From contig CBDAQZ010000001.1 of NCBI GenBank assembly GCA_965199335.1, positions 434,001 through 498,000 of the forward strand: a stretch of 64,000 nucleotides of DNA, written 5' to 3'. Positions 8,584 to 17,616 of this stretch are shown piece after piece. This stretch comes from CBDAQV01 sp965199335 (GTDB taxonomy: Bacteria; Pseudomonadota; Alphaproteobacteria; CALMVH01). Positions within the stretch are counted from its first letter, which is position 1. Each line of letters begins with the position of its first letter. Position numbers and translations under genes: made by a program. The notes beneath the pieces were generated by a model. That model was not told the DNA's origin, searched no databases, and saw only the letters and a list, made by a program, of their open reading frames with translations.

Positions 8584-10617
8584 ATGAGCATTCTGTCGAA
8601 CGATAAGGAAACGCCGGCAACGCTTGGCCAGTATAAGATACTGACCTCCAGCGCCGCACCGCCGCATGGCGGCAGTCCTGCCTCCACGTTCTGGGTGCAG
8701 CAGAAATCTGCGGGCACGCAAGCCCAGGCGCAGGGTGTGCCGCCATCGATCATCGCTTTTATGGGCGACAGGTCCAGCCTGTTCCGCACCAACGCCGCCG
8801 AGCGTTATCGGGCGCTGACCTCACCCAACATCATGCGCCTTCTGGAATGGGGCGTGGTGGACTGGCCGGACAACCGGCAGCTGCTGGCGATGATCTTCCA
8901 GCGGCCTGTCGGGGCATCGCTGCATAGCACCTTCATCGCGAACGGCACCCGCATGGCCGATACCGAGATCATCGGGCAGGTCCTGCCATCCCTCGTCAAG
9001 GTGATCAAGGAGATGGCGGAGCATCACCTGGTCCATGGTGCCATACGACCTTCCAACATCTACATGATACCGAACGGCGTGGTCGTCCTGGGCGAATGCC
9101 TGACATCGCCGCCCGCATCGGATCAACCGATATCGCTGCTGACGATCGAACGCGGCCTGACCAGCCCTATCGGACGTGGTGCAGGAATGACTTCGGACGA
9201 CATCTACGCCCTGGGCGCGACGCTCGTAACCCTGGCCCTCGGAAACGATCCTCTCGCCGAGCTCGATCCACAGGCGGCTGTACTGCAGAAGATCGAACGC
9301 GGCAGTGTGGGCGCGATGGTGGGACGGCAGCATCTCAGCAGTTCGATGATGGAGCTTGCGCGCGGTCTGCTGGACGACAATCCGGCACAGCGCTGGAGCA
9401 TCGAAACGATCGAGCAATGGGTCAACGGCCGCCGTACGATGCCGGCGCAGGCGATCGCCAACAAGCAACTGCAGCGCCCATTGGTCGTGCAGGGAGTCGA
9501 ACTCTGGGATCCGCGCAGCGTTGCCGATGCCTTCTCGCGCAATGTGCCCGAGGCCATGCGCCTGATCGGAAACGACGAGCTGATCAAATGGGTTCGCCGC
9601 GCGCTACGCGACATTCCGCTGGCCGAACGCATTGCCGACGCCGTCAACATGCCGTTGCTGACAGGCAAGCTGGGATCGCATGAAAGCCGCCTGGTTGCGC
9701 GGGTCGTCATGGCGTTGCACCCAAGCGGTCCCATTCGCTATCAAGGCCATTCGCTGATGCCCGAGGCGTTCGGTGCCGTATTGTCGAAGATTTTGAATGC
9801 GGGGGAAAGCTATCAGCCCCTGGCAGAGCTGATCGTCGCGCAGTTGCCGTTATACTGGTACAACATCCAGGCCGACTTCCATGAAGATCACGTCGGTCCT
9901 ATCAAGCTGTTCGAACACGCCCGTGTCATGATGGAACAGACCGCCATTGGCTGCGGCATCGAGCGTTGCCACTACGAGCTGTCGCCGACATCGCCGTATG
10001 TGGCGGAGGGATTCGAGAAGCTGCTGATTCTGGACTCCCGGCAATTTCTGGAAGGGCTCGAACTTATCGCGGGCCTTGCGCAAAAGCCGGGCCAGCCGGT
10101 CACTCGCCAGGCTGCGGCGTTCCTTGCTTCGCGCGACGGGCAACTGGGCAACAGGATATTCCAACGACTGGTCAAGGCGCAGAGCGAGTCCGAAAAGGCG
10201 CTTGGCAGTCTGCTGATCCTATCCACCGTGCAGCAGCACTACAACATAGCCAAGCTCCCTAATCTCTGCTTATGGTTCGATACGTTGCTGCAGCCCGCTG
10301 TCGATCGGTTGAACAACCGCCAGGCCCGCGAGACGATGCGGCACGATCTGCGCAAGGCAGCAGGGTCGGGCAATTTGTCGTTGATGTTGTCCACGATCGA
10401 AAATCCGGCGGCCTATCACTGGGATCGCGAGGCGCTGGCCGAGGCAAAGCGCCAGTACATCTATCTCGACATCGAGAAAAGTATACTGAACGAGGAGCTT
10501 GCGCCCGGTTCGAAAATCCACCGCAGTGTCGGCCGTGAGGCGGCGACGATCGTCGCCGGTGTCCTGTCGGTTATCGTGGTAGTGGCGATGATCGTTCTGC
10601 AGGTGGGGCAAAGCTGA
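8584..10617 (+). CDS. Serine/threonine pseudokinase with C-terminal membrane anchor
   Basis: A 677-residue protein. The first about 290 residues follow a protein-kinase fold: the HRD region appears as HHLVHGAIRPSNIYM, with no catalytic Asp; the DFG region reads VVVLGECLT, with no metal-binding Asp; and no clear ATP-binding Lys is seen. The later SDDIYALGATLVTLALG resembles kinase subdomain IX. It is therefore a pseudokinase, presumably a scaffold or sensor. The middle (about 290-640) is helical with no domain I recognise. A single hydrophobic segment at about 651-674 should anchor it in the membrane with the kinase-like domain in the cytosol. The stop overlaps the next ATG by one base. Confidence 0.8.
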   Translation: MSILSNDKETPATLGQYKILTSSAAPPHGGSPASTFWVQQKSAGTQAQAQGVPPSIIAFMGDRSSLFRTNAAERYRALTSPNIMRLLEWGVVDWPDNRQLLAMIFQRPVGASLHSTFIANGTRMADTEIIGQVLPSLVKVIKEMAEHHLVHGAIRPSNIYMIPNGVVVLGECLTSPPASDQPISLLTIERGLTSPIGRGAGMTSDDIYALGATLVTLALGNDPLAELDPQAAVLQKIERGSVGAMVGRQHLSSSMMELARGLLDDNPAQRWSIETIEQWVNGRRTMPAQAIANKQLQRPLVVQGVELWDPRSVADAFSRNVPEAMRLIGNDELIKWVRRALRDIPLAERIADAVNMPLLTGKLGSHESRLVARVVMALHPSGPIRYQGHSLMPEAFGAVLSKILNAGESYQPLAELIVAQLPLYWYNIQADFHEDHVGPIKLFEHARVMMEQTAIGCGIERCHYELSPTSPYVAEGFEKLLILDSRQFLEGLELIAGLAQKPGQPVTRQAAAFLASRDGQLGNRIFQRLVKAQSESEKALGSLLILSTVQQHYNIAKLPNLCLWFDTLLQPAVDRLNNRQARETMRHDLRKAAGSGNLSLMLSTIENPAAYHWDREALAEAKRQYIYLDIEKSILNEELAPGSKIHRSVGREAATIVAGVLSVIVVVAMIVLQVGQS

Positions 10618-11102
10618 TGGCACAACGTCAGACAACCGCGCGACGCGATCATTCGCCCAGCAAGGGAGCAATCGTGATTTTCATGGCGGCGATGCTGGCA
10701 TGCGGGGCGATGTTCGTTTCGACGGCGCTAATCGTCGGCGTTGGCATGTTACCGACACTGGCCGCGCTGCTGGTGGATGGCGACAAGAAAAAATCGGTCA
10801 CGGTCACGGTAGGACTGATGAACGTGGCCGGAGTCATTCCCTTCATCATCGAGCTTTGGAAGAAAGGCCAGACGATGCAGGAAAGCATGTACATCATCCA
10901 GCAGCCTACCGTATGGATCTGCATGTATGGCGCTGCGGCGATGGGATGGTTGATCGTCTACAGCGTGCCGGCCGCGGTACAGGCGGTGCTGGCGCATCGT
11001 GCCCATGCCAGGATCGTCGACATCGACAAGCACCACGCCGAGCTGGTTCAGCTATGGGGCGAGGCCGTCAAGAGCAAGTCAAAGGAAGCGGCTAAAAAAT
11101 AG
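10617..11102 (+). CDS. Small inner-membrane protein coupled to the pseudokinase
   Basis: A 161-residue protein. Hydrophobic stretches lie at about 20-57, 68-82 and 97-125, which suggests three or four membrane passes; the ends are basic and the C-terminal tail is Lys-rich and probably cytosolic. I do not recognise a family. Its ATG overlaps the TGA of the upstream pseudokinase gene (ATGA arrangement), so the two are almost certainly co-translated and probably act together at the membrane. The gene ends 13 bases from the convergent rpoH stop, leaving little room for a terminator. Confidence 0.75.
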   Translation: MAQRQTTARRDHSPSKGAIVIFMAAMLACGAMFVSTALIVGVGMLPTLAALLVDGDKKKSVTVTVGLMNVAGVIPFIIELWKKGQTMQESMYIIQQPTVWICMYGAAAMGWLIVYSVPAAVQAVLAHRAHARIVDIDKHHAELVQLWGEAVKSKSKEAAKK

Positions 11103-11115
11103 CTACTTATGCGTG

Positions 11116-11988
11116 CTAGCTGACCGGTACGGCAAACTTCATCGACTTCTGCAGCTTCTCGAACGCGCGCACTTCGATCTGGCGTACGCGTTCGCGGCTG
11201 ATGCCGTATTCCTGGCTCAGGTCTTCCAGCGTCATCGGCTCGTCCTGCAGACGGCGCGCCACCAGGATGCGGCGTTCGCGCGGGTTCAGCGAGTTCATCG
11301 CATCACCCAGCAATCTCTGTCTTGTATTCAGTTCCTGGCGTTCTGCGAATTGCGTTTCCTGGCTTTCGGTATCGTCCACCAGCCAGTCCTGCCACTCACC
11401 CTCCACGTCGGCCCGTACCGGTGCGTTCAGCGAACGATCGGCGCCGGCCATGCGGCGGTTCATGCTGATGACGTCGACCTCCGGCACTTCCAGCGTCTTG
11501 GCGATGCTTGCAACCTGCTCGGGCGACAGGTCGCCGTCGTCGATAGCCTGGATCTCGCCCTTGAGCCTGCGCAGGTTGAAGAACAGCTTTTTCTGCGCAG
11601 CGGTCGTGCCGATCTTCACCAGCGACCACGAATGCAGGACGTATTCCTGGATCGATGCCTTGATCCACCACATCGCATAGGTCGCCAGGCGAAAGCCCTT
11701 GTCCGGATCGAATTTCTTGACTGCCTGCATCATGCCGACATTGCCCTCGGAAATCAGCTCGCCGATCGGCAGGCCGTAGCCGCGATAGCCCATGGCGATC
11801 TTGGCAACCAGGCGCAGATGGCTCGTGACCAGGCGGTGGGCTGCGTCGATGTCGCCATGCTCCTTCCACGCCTTGCCCAGCGTATATTCTTCCTCCGCCG
11901 TCAGCAGGGGGAACTTGCGGATTTCCTGAAGGTAGCGCGAAAGGTTGCTTTCGGCGCTGATCGTCGGGATGCTGGAAACTGTCGCCAT
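11116..11988 (-). CDS. rpoH: Heat-shock sigma factor RpoH (sigma 32)
   Basis: Alternative sigma factor that directs RNA polymerase to chaperone and protease promoters under heat stress. The 290-residue length is typical of alphaproteobacterial RpoH. Region 2 contains GFRLATYAMWWIKASIQEY (about residues 98-116), and the family-specific RpoH box QKKLFFNLR is at 132-140. Region 4 ends with a helix-turn-helix ISRERVRQIEVRAFEKLQ. The ATG at 11988 is preceded by a GAAAG ribosome-binding sequence. It lies 36 bases downstream of the RluD-type synthase gene on the same strand, a neighbourhood common in this class. Many alphaproteobacteria carry a second rpoH; only one is in the window. Confidence 0.97.
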   Translation of the reverse strand: MATVSSIPTISAESNLSRYLQEIRKFPLLTAEEEYTLGKAWKEHGDIDAAHRLVTSHLRLVAKIAMGYRGYGLPIGELISEGNVGMMQAVKKFDPDKGFRLATYAMWWIKASIQEYVLHSWSLVKIGTTAAQKKLFFNLRRLKGEIQAIDDGDLSPEQVASIAKTLEVPEVDVISMNRRMAGADRSLNAPVRADVEGEWQDWLVDDTESQETQFAERQELNTRQRLLGDAMNSLNPRERRILVARRLQDEPMTLEDLSQEYGISRERVRQIEVRAFEKLQKSMKFAVPVS

Positions 11989-12024
11989 GTCGTTTCTTTC
12001 AGTCTTTAGAGCAGAATAATACGA

Positions 12025-12990
12025 TTACGTACCAATTGGTTCAGAACTCTGCACGATCAATGTGGCAATATCTTGTGGTATTTCACTTTCGAACCGCATC
12101 GGCTCGAGTGAGCGGGGATGAATAAAGCCGATTTCAGCCGCATGCAACGCCTGACGCGGAAAATCGGCCAGGGCAGGGGCTTCTTTCCGCAGCTTCCCGG
12201 TCATGCGCCGCCCATAGACCGGATCGCCGACCAGGGGATGGCCAATGCTGGCCATGTGGACGCGGATCTGGTGGGTGCGGCCGGTCTGCAGCTGGCAGCG
12301 CACCAGGCTGGCCTGCAGCCCGATCGCATGCAGCACGGCGTAATCGGTTACGGAAGGCCTGCCGGATGCCGCCACCGCCATCTTCTTGCGGTCGCTGCTG
12401 CTGCGGGCGATCGGCTTGTCGATGCTGCCTGTCGGCGGCACCGGCCGCCCCCAGACCACGGCCAGATATTTGCGGGACAGCGAGCGATCGGCCAGCTGCG
12501 CCGACAGGGCCGCATGCGCCAGGTCGTTCTTGGCCGCGACCATCAGCCCGCTGGTATTCTTGTCCAGGCGATGCACGATCCCGGGACGGCGCACGCCGCC
12601 GATTCCCGACAGGCTGGCCCCGCAATGCGCGATCAGGGCATTGACCAGCGTATGGTCGGGGCTGCCTGGGGCGGGATGCACCGTCATGCCCGCGGCCTTG
12701 TCGATCACCAGCATGTCGTCATCCTCGAATAGGATGGTCAGCGGCAGGTCCTCGCCCCGCGGCGTGGCTTCGTGCGCTTCCGGCACAGTGACGGTAAAAA
12801 CCTGGCCAGCCAGCACTTTACGGGCCGCATCGCGCCACCCGGTGCCGTCCAGGGTCACGGATCCGGCCTCCAGCAGCCCCTTGAGACGTGTGCGCGACAA
12901 TTCGGGCAGCAGCAGGTGCAACGCCCGGTCGAGCCGCTGGCCGGCCGCGGCATCGTCGATGACGATCGTATGGACAAGGGGAGGGGCCAT
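12025..12990 (-). CDS. rluD: RluD-family rRNA pseudouridine synthase
   Basis: Isomerises uridine to pseudouridine, probably in helix 69 of 23S rRNA if it is a true RluD. An S4 RNA-binding domain comes first (about residues 15-70, LDRALHLLLPELSRTRLKGLL). The catalytic domain follows, with the family motif VHRLDKNTSGLMV carrying the catalytic Asp, and a late GRTHQIRVHMASIGHPLVGD segment. The ATG at 12990 (MAPPLVHTIVI) is chosen; the frame extends to 13086 but that extension overlaps the tRNA-Glu on the other strand and is not plausible. The product is 321 residues. It is probably transcribed together with rpoH. Confidence 0.93.
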   Translation of the reverse strand: MAPPLVHTIVIDDAAAGQRLDRALHLLLPELSRTRLKGLLEAGSVTLDGTGWRDAARKVLAGQVFTVTVPEAHEATPRGEDLPLTILFEDDDMLVIDKAAGMTVHPAPGSPDHTLVNALIAHCGASLSGIGGVRRPGIVHRLDKNTSGLMVAAKNDLAHAALSAQLADRSLSRKYLAVVWGRPVPPTGSIDKPIARSSSDRKKMAVAASGRPSVTDYAVLHAIGLQASLVRCQLQTGRTHQIRVHMASIGHPLVGDPVYGRRMTGKLRKEAPALADFPRQALHAAEIGFIHPRSLEPMRFESEIPQDIATLIVQSSEPIGT

Positions 12991-13078
12991 GCCGCGATGA
13001 TAGGTCAGACGGGCAGGGCAGGTAAGCACAAAAAGGTTGCCAATGCCGGCCAACCCGATTAAGAAAGCCGCTTCCTGC

Positions 13079-13154
13079 GTTCCCATCGTCTAGTGGCCCA
13101 GGACACTGCCCTCTCACGGCGGTAACAGGGGTTCAAATCCCCTTGGGAACACCA
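13079..13154 (+). tRNA. tRNA-Glu (anticodon CTC)
   Basis: A full cloverleaf can be read. The acceptor arms GTTCCCA (13079-13085) and TGGGAAC (13144-13150) pair completely, and the anticodon stem CTGCC pairs with GGCGG with one G-T pair. The loop CTCTCAC places the anticodon CTC at 13113-13115. The T-arm has GGGGTTCAAATCCCC, and CCA is encoded at 13152-13154. The body closely resembles known bacterial tRNA-Glu. It lies between the divergently oriented RluD gene and the amylo-glucosidase gene. Confidence 0.95.
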
Positions 13155-13221
13155 CGGTTTTTAGCTTGGCACCGCTGTCATCCGGCTAATATTTGGTCAG
13201 TCCGTCGGCGATTATGCACCA

Positions 13222-15057
13222 ATGTATTACAAACCAACGATAAAGTACTTTGACTGCTTTTTGTATGTGACTCGCGAATTCGGGAGCGGACAGCCTGTCA
13301 GCTTCGATATCTACGAAAAGGATACACGAGTCGTCAGAAATCTTTCATTTTACGATGACATAATTGGAAAGCAGCCCATCGATTTGCATGATGATGGTCT
13401 TGCCCTATCGCAGACAGGAGATAACGGGGCACATCTGAAAGCCTGGGTCTACAATCAGTGTGTCAGCTTGGAATTCACCGGCTTGGTTTGCGATAAGCCT
13501 CTGACGTTGTCCTTCTCGCCTGACGCCACCGATGTGTTTGAAGTGCGAGGCCTGCTTGCCGACCAGCTCAATCGCCAGATTGAAGTCAATGCCGAAATGG
13601 GCGAGCTAAACTGGTTTTACGATGGCAGGGATGGCATTCGACGTGAGGCCGGCGTTTCCTGTACGGGTCATGCCGGTCAACAGGGATTCACCAGGAAAGA
13701 TGATACCTACACAGCCACTTTTGTACCGAAAGACGATAGGCTGCTGGTTCGATTTTACTGTGGAGACTTAAAGAGCGAAACTTCCTACGAAGCTCTGCAA
13801 AACGAATTCGACCTATTCGCCCAGGATTTCGATCTTGAAAAATTCGATGGCGACGCCAACTGGGTGCGCCAGGCGGTCACGGATATGTTCGTGTTGCGCG
13901 GATCCTCGCCAAAAGGCGGTATTTGTTTCCATGCGGGTACGCCCTGGTTCGCCTGTCTGTTCGGGCGCGATAGCCTGATCACCGCCGAGCAATGCCTTTC
14001 TGTCGCGCCTTTCGTCGCCAAAACAGCTTTACAGGCCTTGGGTGCATTTCAGGCGACAGCCTATGATGCCGCCTCGGATGCCGAGCCGGGCAAGATCATT
14101 CATGAAGCCCGGCGCAGCGAACGCTGTAACATGGGCGATGCGCCGTTCGGTCGGTATTACGGTGGGATAGACACAACCCTTCTCTATGTTTCGCTGGCGG
14201 CGCGTTACTTGCGTGAAACGGGCGACACAGCGTTCATCCAGGAGATCGCATCTATCCTTAAAAATGCGACCGGCTGGATGTTGGATCGGCTGTCGGACGG
14301 TGATTTCATCGCCTATCGCGCAAACAAGGAAGCCGAGGGTGAACTTGGGCTGGACGAAAAGGGATGGAAGGATGGTGCACCCGTCATCCATGCCAATGGC
14401 AAGCCGGCCATCCACCCGATCGCATTATGCGAGGTTCAAGGTTATGCGTATCGGGCTCTTCTGGATTCAGCATGGCTGGCAGAAACTGTTTTTGGCGAGC
14501 CTGCCCAGGCAGTGGATTTGCGGCGGAAGGCTGATGCGCTGAAAATTATCTTCAACGAAAGATTCTGGTGCGAGGAAATCGGCACCTATGCACTAGCCAT
14601 CGATGGCGCAGGCAAGCCGTGCCGTGTCGTGACAACCAATCCTGGCCACTTGCTGCGCACCGGAATCGTCGATGATGCCGCAAGGATAGATGCGATCGCT
14701 CAAACCTTCGCTGACCCCAATCAACTATTTTCAGGGTGGGGACTTCGCACATTGAGTTACGCCGACAAAAGCTTCGATCCTGCTTCCTATCAGTTGGGCG
14801 GTGTGTGGCCGCACGACACGACCGAGTGCATACGGGGGCTTCTGGCTGTAGGCCATGACGATCTTGCCCAACGTCTCACCGCCGTCATGGAAGAGCTTGC
14901 AGAAAAATTCGATGGCCGCTTGCCGGAGTTGATTTCTGGGCACCCGCGTAAGGGGAACGAAATCATCGCTTATTTCAACAGTTGCTCACCCCAGGCTTGG
15001 GCGGCAAGTATCCCATTCGCTTTATCTTCAGTTGCCAGTCCTGAAAGACAGTCATGA
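13222..15057 (+). CDS. Amylo-alpha-1,6-glucosidase-type glycoside hydrolase
   Basis: Cytosolic enzyme (no signal peptide) of the glycogen-debranching/amylo-alpha-1,6-glucosidase group. Residues about 1-210 form the N-terminal beta domain. The rest is an (alpha/alpha)6 barrel with the family signatures GTPWFACLFGRDSLI, GKIIHEARRSE and YYGGIDTTLLYV; a late GGVWPHDTTECIRGL closes the active site in this family. The length of 611 residues is slightly short but complete. The substrate is probably a branched alpha-glucan or related oligosaccharide, which is not proven. The first third is visibly AT-richer than neighbouring genes, and the gene follows a tRNA, so acquisition by transfer is possible. 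The stop overlaps the next start (ATGA). Confidence 0.85.
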   Translation: MYYKPTIKYFDCFLYVTREFGSGQPVSFDIYEKDTRVVRNLSFYDDIIGKQPIDLHDDGLALSQTGDNGAHLKAWVYNQCVSLEFTGLVCDKPLTLSFSPDATDVFEVRGLLADQLNRQIEVNAEMGELNWFYDGRDGIRREAGVSCTGHAGQQGFTRKDDTYTATFVPKDDRLLVRFYCGDLKSETSYEALQNEFDLFAQDFDLEKFDGDANWVRQAVTDMFVLRGSSPKGGICFHAGTPWFACLFGRDSLITAEQCLSVAPFVAKTALQALGAFQATAYDAASDAEPGKIIHEARRSERCNMGDAPFGRYYGGIDTTLLYVSLAARYLRETGDTAFIQEIASILKNATGWMLDRLSDGDFIAYRANKEAEGELGLDEKGWKDGAPVIHANGKPAIHPIALCEVQGYAYRALLDSAWLAETVFGEPAQAVDLRRKADALKIIFNERFWCEEIGTYALAIDGAGKPCRVVTTNPGHLLRTGIVDDAARIDAIAQTFADPNQLFSGWGLRTLSYADKSFDPASYQLGGVWPHDTTECIRGLLAVGHDDLAQRLTAVMEELAEKFDGRLPELISGHPRKGNEIIAYFNSCSPQAWAASIPFALSSVASPERQS

Positions 15058-15632
15058 CTCACCGCGTCCTTGTCTTCTACGGCTCCTACCGCTCCGATCG
15101 TATGGGCATCCGGCTGGCCGATTACATTGTAGCCGGCTTTATCCGGCGCGGCGATGCGGCGGAGCTTGTCGATGCCAAGGCTGTCGGGCTGCCGATGCTC
15201 GACCGGATGTACAAGGAATATCCCAAGGGGCAGGCGCCGGTCGCCATGGAAACGCTTGCAGGCAAGATCCGCGAGGCCGATGGATTCGTGTTCGTCACTG
15301 GTGAGTATAACTGGGGCGTTCAGCCGGGGCTGAAGAACCTGACAGACCATTTCCTCGAGGAATGGGATCGCCGACCTGCCGCGATCGCCAGCTATTCAGC
15401 CGGCAGGATGGCGGGCGTCCGTGCCGGCATGATGTGGCACGGCATCCTTTCGGAAATGGGGCTTGTCGTCACGTCGATGGCGCTGGCGGTCGGGCCGATC
15501 GCCGATAGCCTCGATGCCGAGGGAAAGCCCATCGGCGAAGGCGGAAAGGCGCTGGATGCTACCTTCCCGCGCTTCGCCGACGATCTAACCTGGTGGGCGG
15601 ATGCCGCCAGGGCCAAGCGTTCGGCCGGTTAG
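15054..15632 (+). CDS. NADPH-dependent FMN reductase family protein
   Basis: A 192-residue flavodoxin-fold protein. The phosphate-binding loop is GSYRSDRMGIRLADYI near the N-terminus, and the flavin-contacting signature GEYNWGVQPGLKNLTDHF follows in the middle. Members of this family reduce FMN or quinones with NAD(P)H in the cytosol; the actual substrate is unknown. The start ATG overlaps the stop of the upstream glucosidase gene, so the two are co-translated. At the 3' end the stop overlaps the convergent aldolase stop (shared TTAG), which means no terminator lies between them. Confidence 0.88.
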   Translation: MTHRVLVFYGSYRSDRMGIRLADYIVAGFIRRGDAAELVDAKAVGLPMLDRMYKEYPKGQAPVAMETLAGKIREADGFVFVTGEYNWGVQPGLKNLTDHFLEEWDRRPAAIASYSAGRMAGVRAGMMWHGILSEMGLVVTSMALAVGPIADSLDAEGKPIGEGGKALDATFPRFADDLTWWADAARAKRSAG

Positions 15633-16525
15633 GCCTTGTCGGTGCTGGCCTCGTAGATCTCGTCCACCGCGCTGGCGAGCGCCTTGCCGAATTCCGCATC
15701 GTCCATCTGGTATTTCAAATCCTCGACCAGCGCGCGGGAGAAGCTGGCGATCATGCCGTGGTTCTCGGCAAGGCGCTTGCAAGCCTGGGTGCGTCCATAC
15801 CCACCTGAAAGGGCGACGACACGGGCAACGCGGTCATGCGCGATCAGCGGCGCGTACAGGTCGGGCACATCGGGGATAGTCAGCTTGAGCATGACCTGCT
15901 CACTGCCCGGCAGCGCGTCCAGCTTCTTGGTCAGCTCGGCCAGGAGGATCGCCTCGGCGCCCTTCTTGTCCGGGCTCTTGATCGATACTTCCGGCTCGAT
16001 GATCGGCATCAGGCCGTGGCCGGAAATCTGTGCCGCAACTTCGAATTGCTGCGCGGCGATGGCGGCGATGCCTGTCTGCGATGGCAGGTTGACCACAGAG
16101 CGCATCTTGGTGCCGTACACGCCCAGCTTCACGGCCCGTTCCAGCAACTCGTCGAGGCCCGGGATCGGCTTCATCAGGCTGACGCCGTCGGCCTCGGCCT
16201 GCAGCCCCTTGTCGACCTTGAGGAAAGGAACCACGCCCTTGTCCTCCCAAAGGAAGGACGGGACCGGCTTGCCATGGGCCTGGCCGTCCATGGTGGCTTC
16301 GAACAGGATGGCGCCGATTACCTTGTCGCCCGTGAAGGCAGGGGCGCTGATGATGCGGACGCGCATCTCGTGCATCAGCTTGAACATCTCAGCGTCGCCA
16401 TTATAGGCGCTTTCCGGAATGCCGTAATGGCGCAGGGCATCGGGGGTCGATCCACCGCTCTGGTCCAGAGCGGCGATGAAGCCCTCCTTGTGGCGCATCT
16501 GCTCGCTCATCTTCTCATTGCTCAT
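15629..16525 (-). CDS. fda: Fructose-bisphosphate aldolase, class I
   Basis: Schiff-base aldolase that cleaves fructose 1,6-bisphosphate into two triose phosphates in glycolysis and runs in reverse in gluconeogenesis. The N-terminal GFIAALDQSGGSTPDALR stretch and KPVPSFLWEDKGVVPFLKVDKGL are family hallmarks. The motif MPIIEPEVSIKSPDK and the later MLKLTIPD carry candidate active-site acid and lysine residues. The 298-residue length matches bacterial class I enzymes. The ATG at 16525 heads toward a 135-base gap shared with the divergent esterase gene. The last codons overlap the stop of the convergent FMN reductase gene. Confidence 0.95.
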   Translation of the reverse strand: MSNEKMSEQMRHKEGFIAALDQSGGSTPDALRHYGIPESAYNGDAEMFKLMHEMRVRIISAPAFTGDKVIGAILFEATMDGQAHGKPVPSFLWEDKGVVPFLKVDKGLQAEADGVSLMKPIPGLDELLERAVKLGVYGTKMRSVVNLPSQTGIAAIAAQQFEVAAQISGHGLMPIIEPEVSIKSPDKKGAEAILLAELTKKLDALPGSEQVMLKLTIPDVPDLYAPLIAHDRVARVVALSGGYGRTQACKRLAENHGMIASFSRALVEDLKYQMDDAEFGKALASAVDEIYEASTDKA

Positions 16526-16660
16526 GTCGTCGATCCTTGCACTAAAACTGAATTCCGGGACTGTATCTGCGGGTCTCTTACCAGACTCTTTTACCGACGC
16601 ATACTATCTGGGAAATTTATCTGCTATGGCTGCCGCAACGCCATAAAGACCGAGGTTTTT

Positions 16661-17524
16661 GTGAAATTGCATCCTGAATGGCTCTTCGCGCCGTTGCTTA
16701 TCACGGCCTCCCTGCTGATCGTCGCCTCGTGTGCGGCGCAGACCGGCCGGGTGCGGGGAGGAGACACAGGGGGAGCAACCGAAACCTTCCAGAACCGCGA
16801 GATGATCGTCTACACGCCACCCGGCCTGCCGCCGGCGGGCAAGCGCGGGTTGGTCGTCGTCCTGCACGGCGGTCTGGGAAATGCCCAGCGCATAGCCTCG
16901 CAGCAATCCGAAAGCGCCCTTAACATGAACGCGGTCGCGGGCCGGAACGGGTTTGTCGTCGCGTATCTCAGCGGAACGCCGGCCACGCGGTTCATGGGAT
17001 CCGACAAATTGTCGTGGAACGCGGGCGGGGGCTGCTGCGGTCAGCCGTCGGTAAACGATGTCGAGGATGTCGGTTATATCAAGGGCGCCATTGCCTACCT
17101 TGTGGGGAAATACGGGATCGATCCGGCCCGCGTCTACGGCATGGGCCATTCCAACGGCGCCATCATGACCCAGCGTGTCGAATGCGAAACCGGGATATAT
17201 GCCGCGATCGTCGCGCTATCCGGGCCGCTGAACGTGCCGGTCGAAAGCTGCCCGGCCGCCGCCGGCAAGCGTATACTGGCGATCCACGGCGCCAACGACG
17301 AGAATGTGCCGGTAAACGGCGGCAAGGGGACCAAGGGCGTATCAGGCGCGACCTTCAGTTCCGAGGCGCACAGCCAGCAGGTCTTTACGAACTCAGGGGC
17401 CGATTATACGACGAACATCGTGCCGGGGGCGGATCATGCACTGGCCGACATCGACGCCGCGTTGAAACAGAGCGGGCAGGGATCGGTCCAGGAGATCGCC
17501 GCCAAATTCTTCAATCATCAGTAG
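16661..17524 (+). CDS. Secreted lipoprotein esterase of the PHB-depolymerase (LpqC-like) family
   Basis: Alpha/beta hydrolase made with a lipoprotein signal: a basic start, a hydrophobic stretch and a lipobox VASC (Cys about residue 24). The nucleophile motif is GMGHSNGAIMTQ, an oxyanion-region HGGLGN lies near the front, an Asp is present in IHGANDENVP, and the catalytic His is in PGADHAL. Family members hydrolyse short-chain polyhydroxyalkanoate, acetylated xylan or feruloyl esters; which one cannot be told here. I chose the GTG at 16661, preceded by GAGG at good spacing; the frame is open far upstream but that part is antisense to the aldolase gene. The product is 287 residues. Confidence 0.85.
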   Translation: MKLHPEWLFAPLLITASLLIVASCAAQTGRVRGGDTGGATETFQNREMIVYTPPGLPPAGKRGLVVVLHGGLGNAQRIASQQSESALNMNAVAGRNGFVVAYLSGTPATRFMGSDKLSWNAGGGCCGQPSVNDVEDVGYIKGAIAYLVGKYGIDPARVYGMGHSNGAIMTQRVECETGIYAAIVALSGPLNVPVESCPAAAGKRILAIHGANDENVPVNGGKGTKGVSGATFSSEAHSQQVFTNSGADYTTNIVPGADHALADIDAALKQSGQGSVQEIAAKFFNHQ

Positions 17525-17616
17525 GCATTGCCCTTTGAGACGAAGTTACCTGTTGGCCCGCCCCAGCATATGCCGTTGACACTGGCGGCCTGAGCGAATG
17601 GTCTGGATGTGCATAC

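Noticed and set aside
12991..13086. Upstream extension of the RluD-type gene
   Set aside because: It would overlap the tRNA-Glu, and the family N-terminus begins at 12990.
13130..13154. tRNA 3' end as an attachment site of an integrated element
   Set aside because: I found no second copy of the tRNA end and no integrase gene in the window.
15836..16660. Long N-terminal extension of the esterase frame
   Set aside because: It is antisense to the aldolase gene; the signal peptide and ribosome-binding site place the start at 16661.
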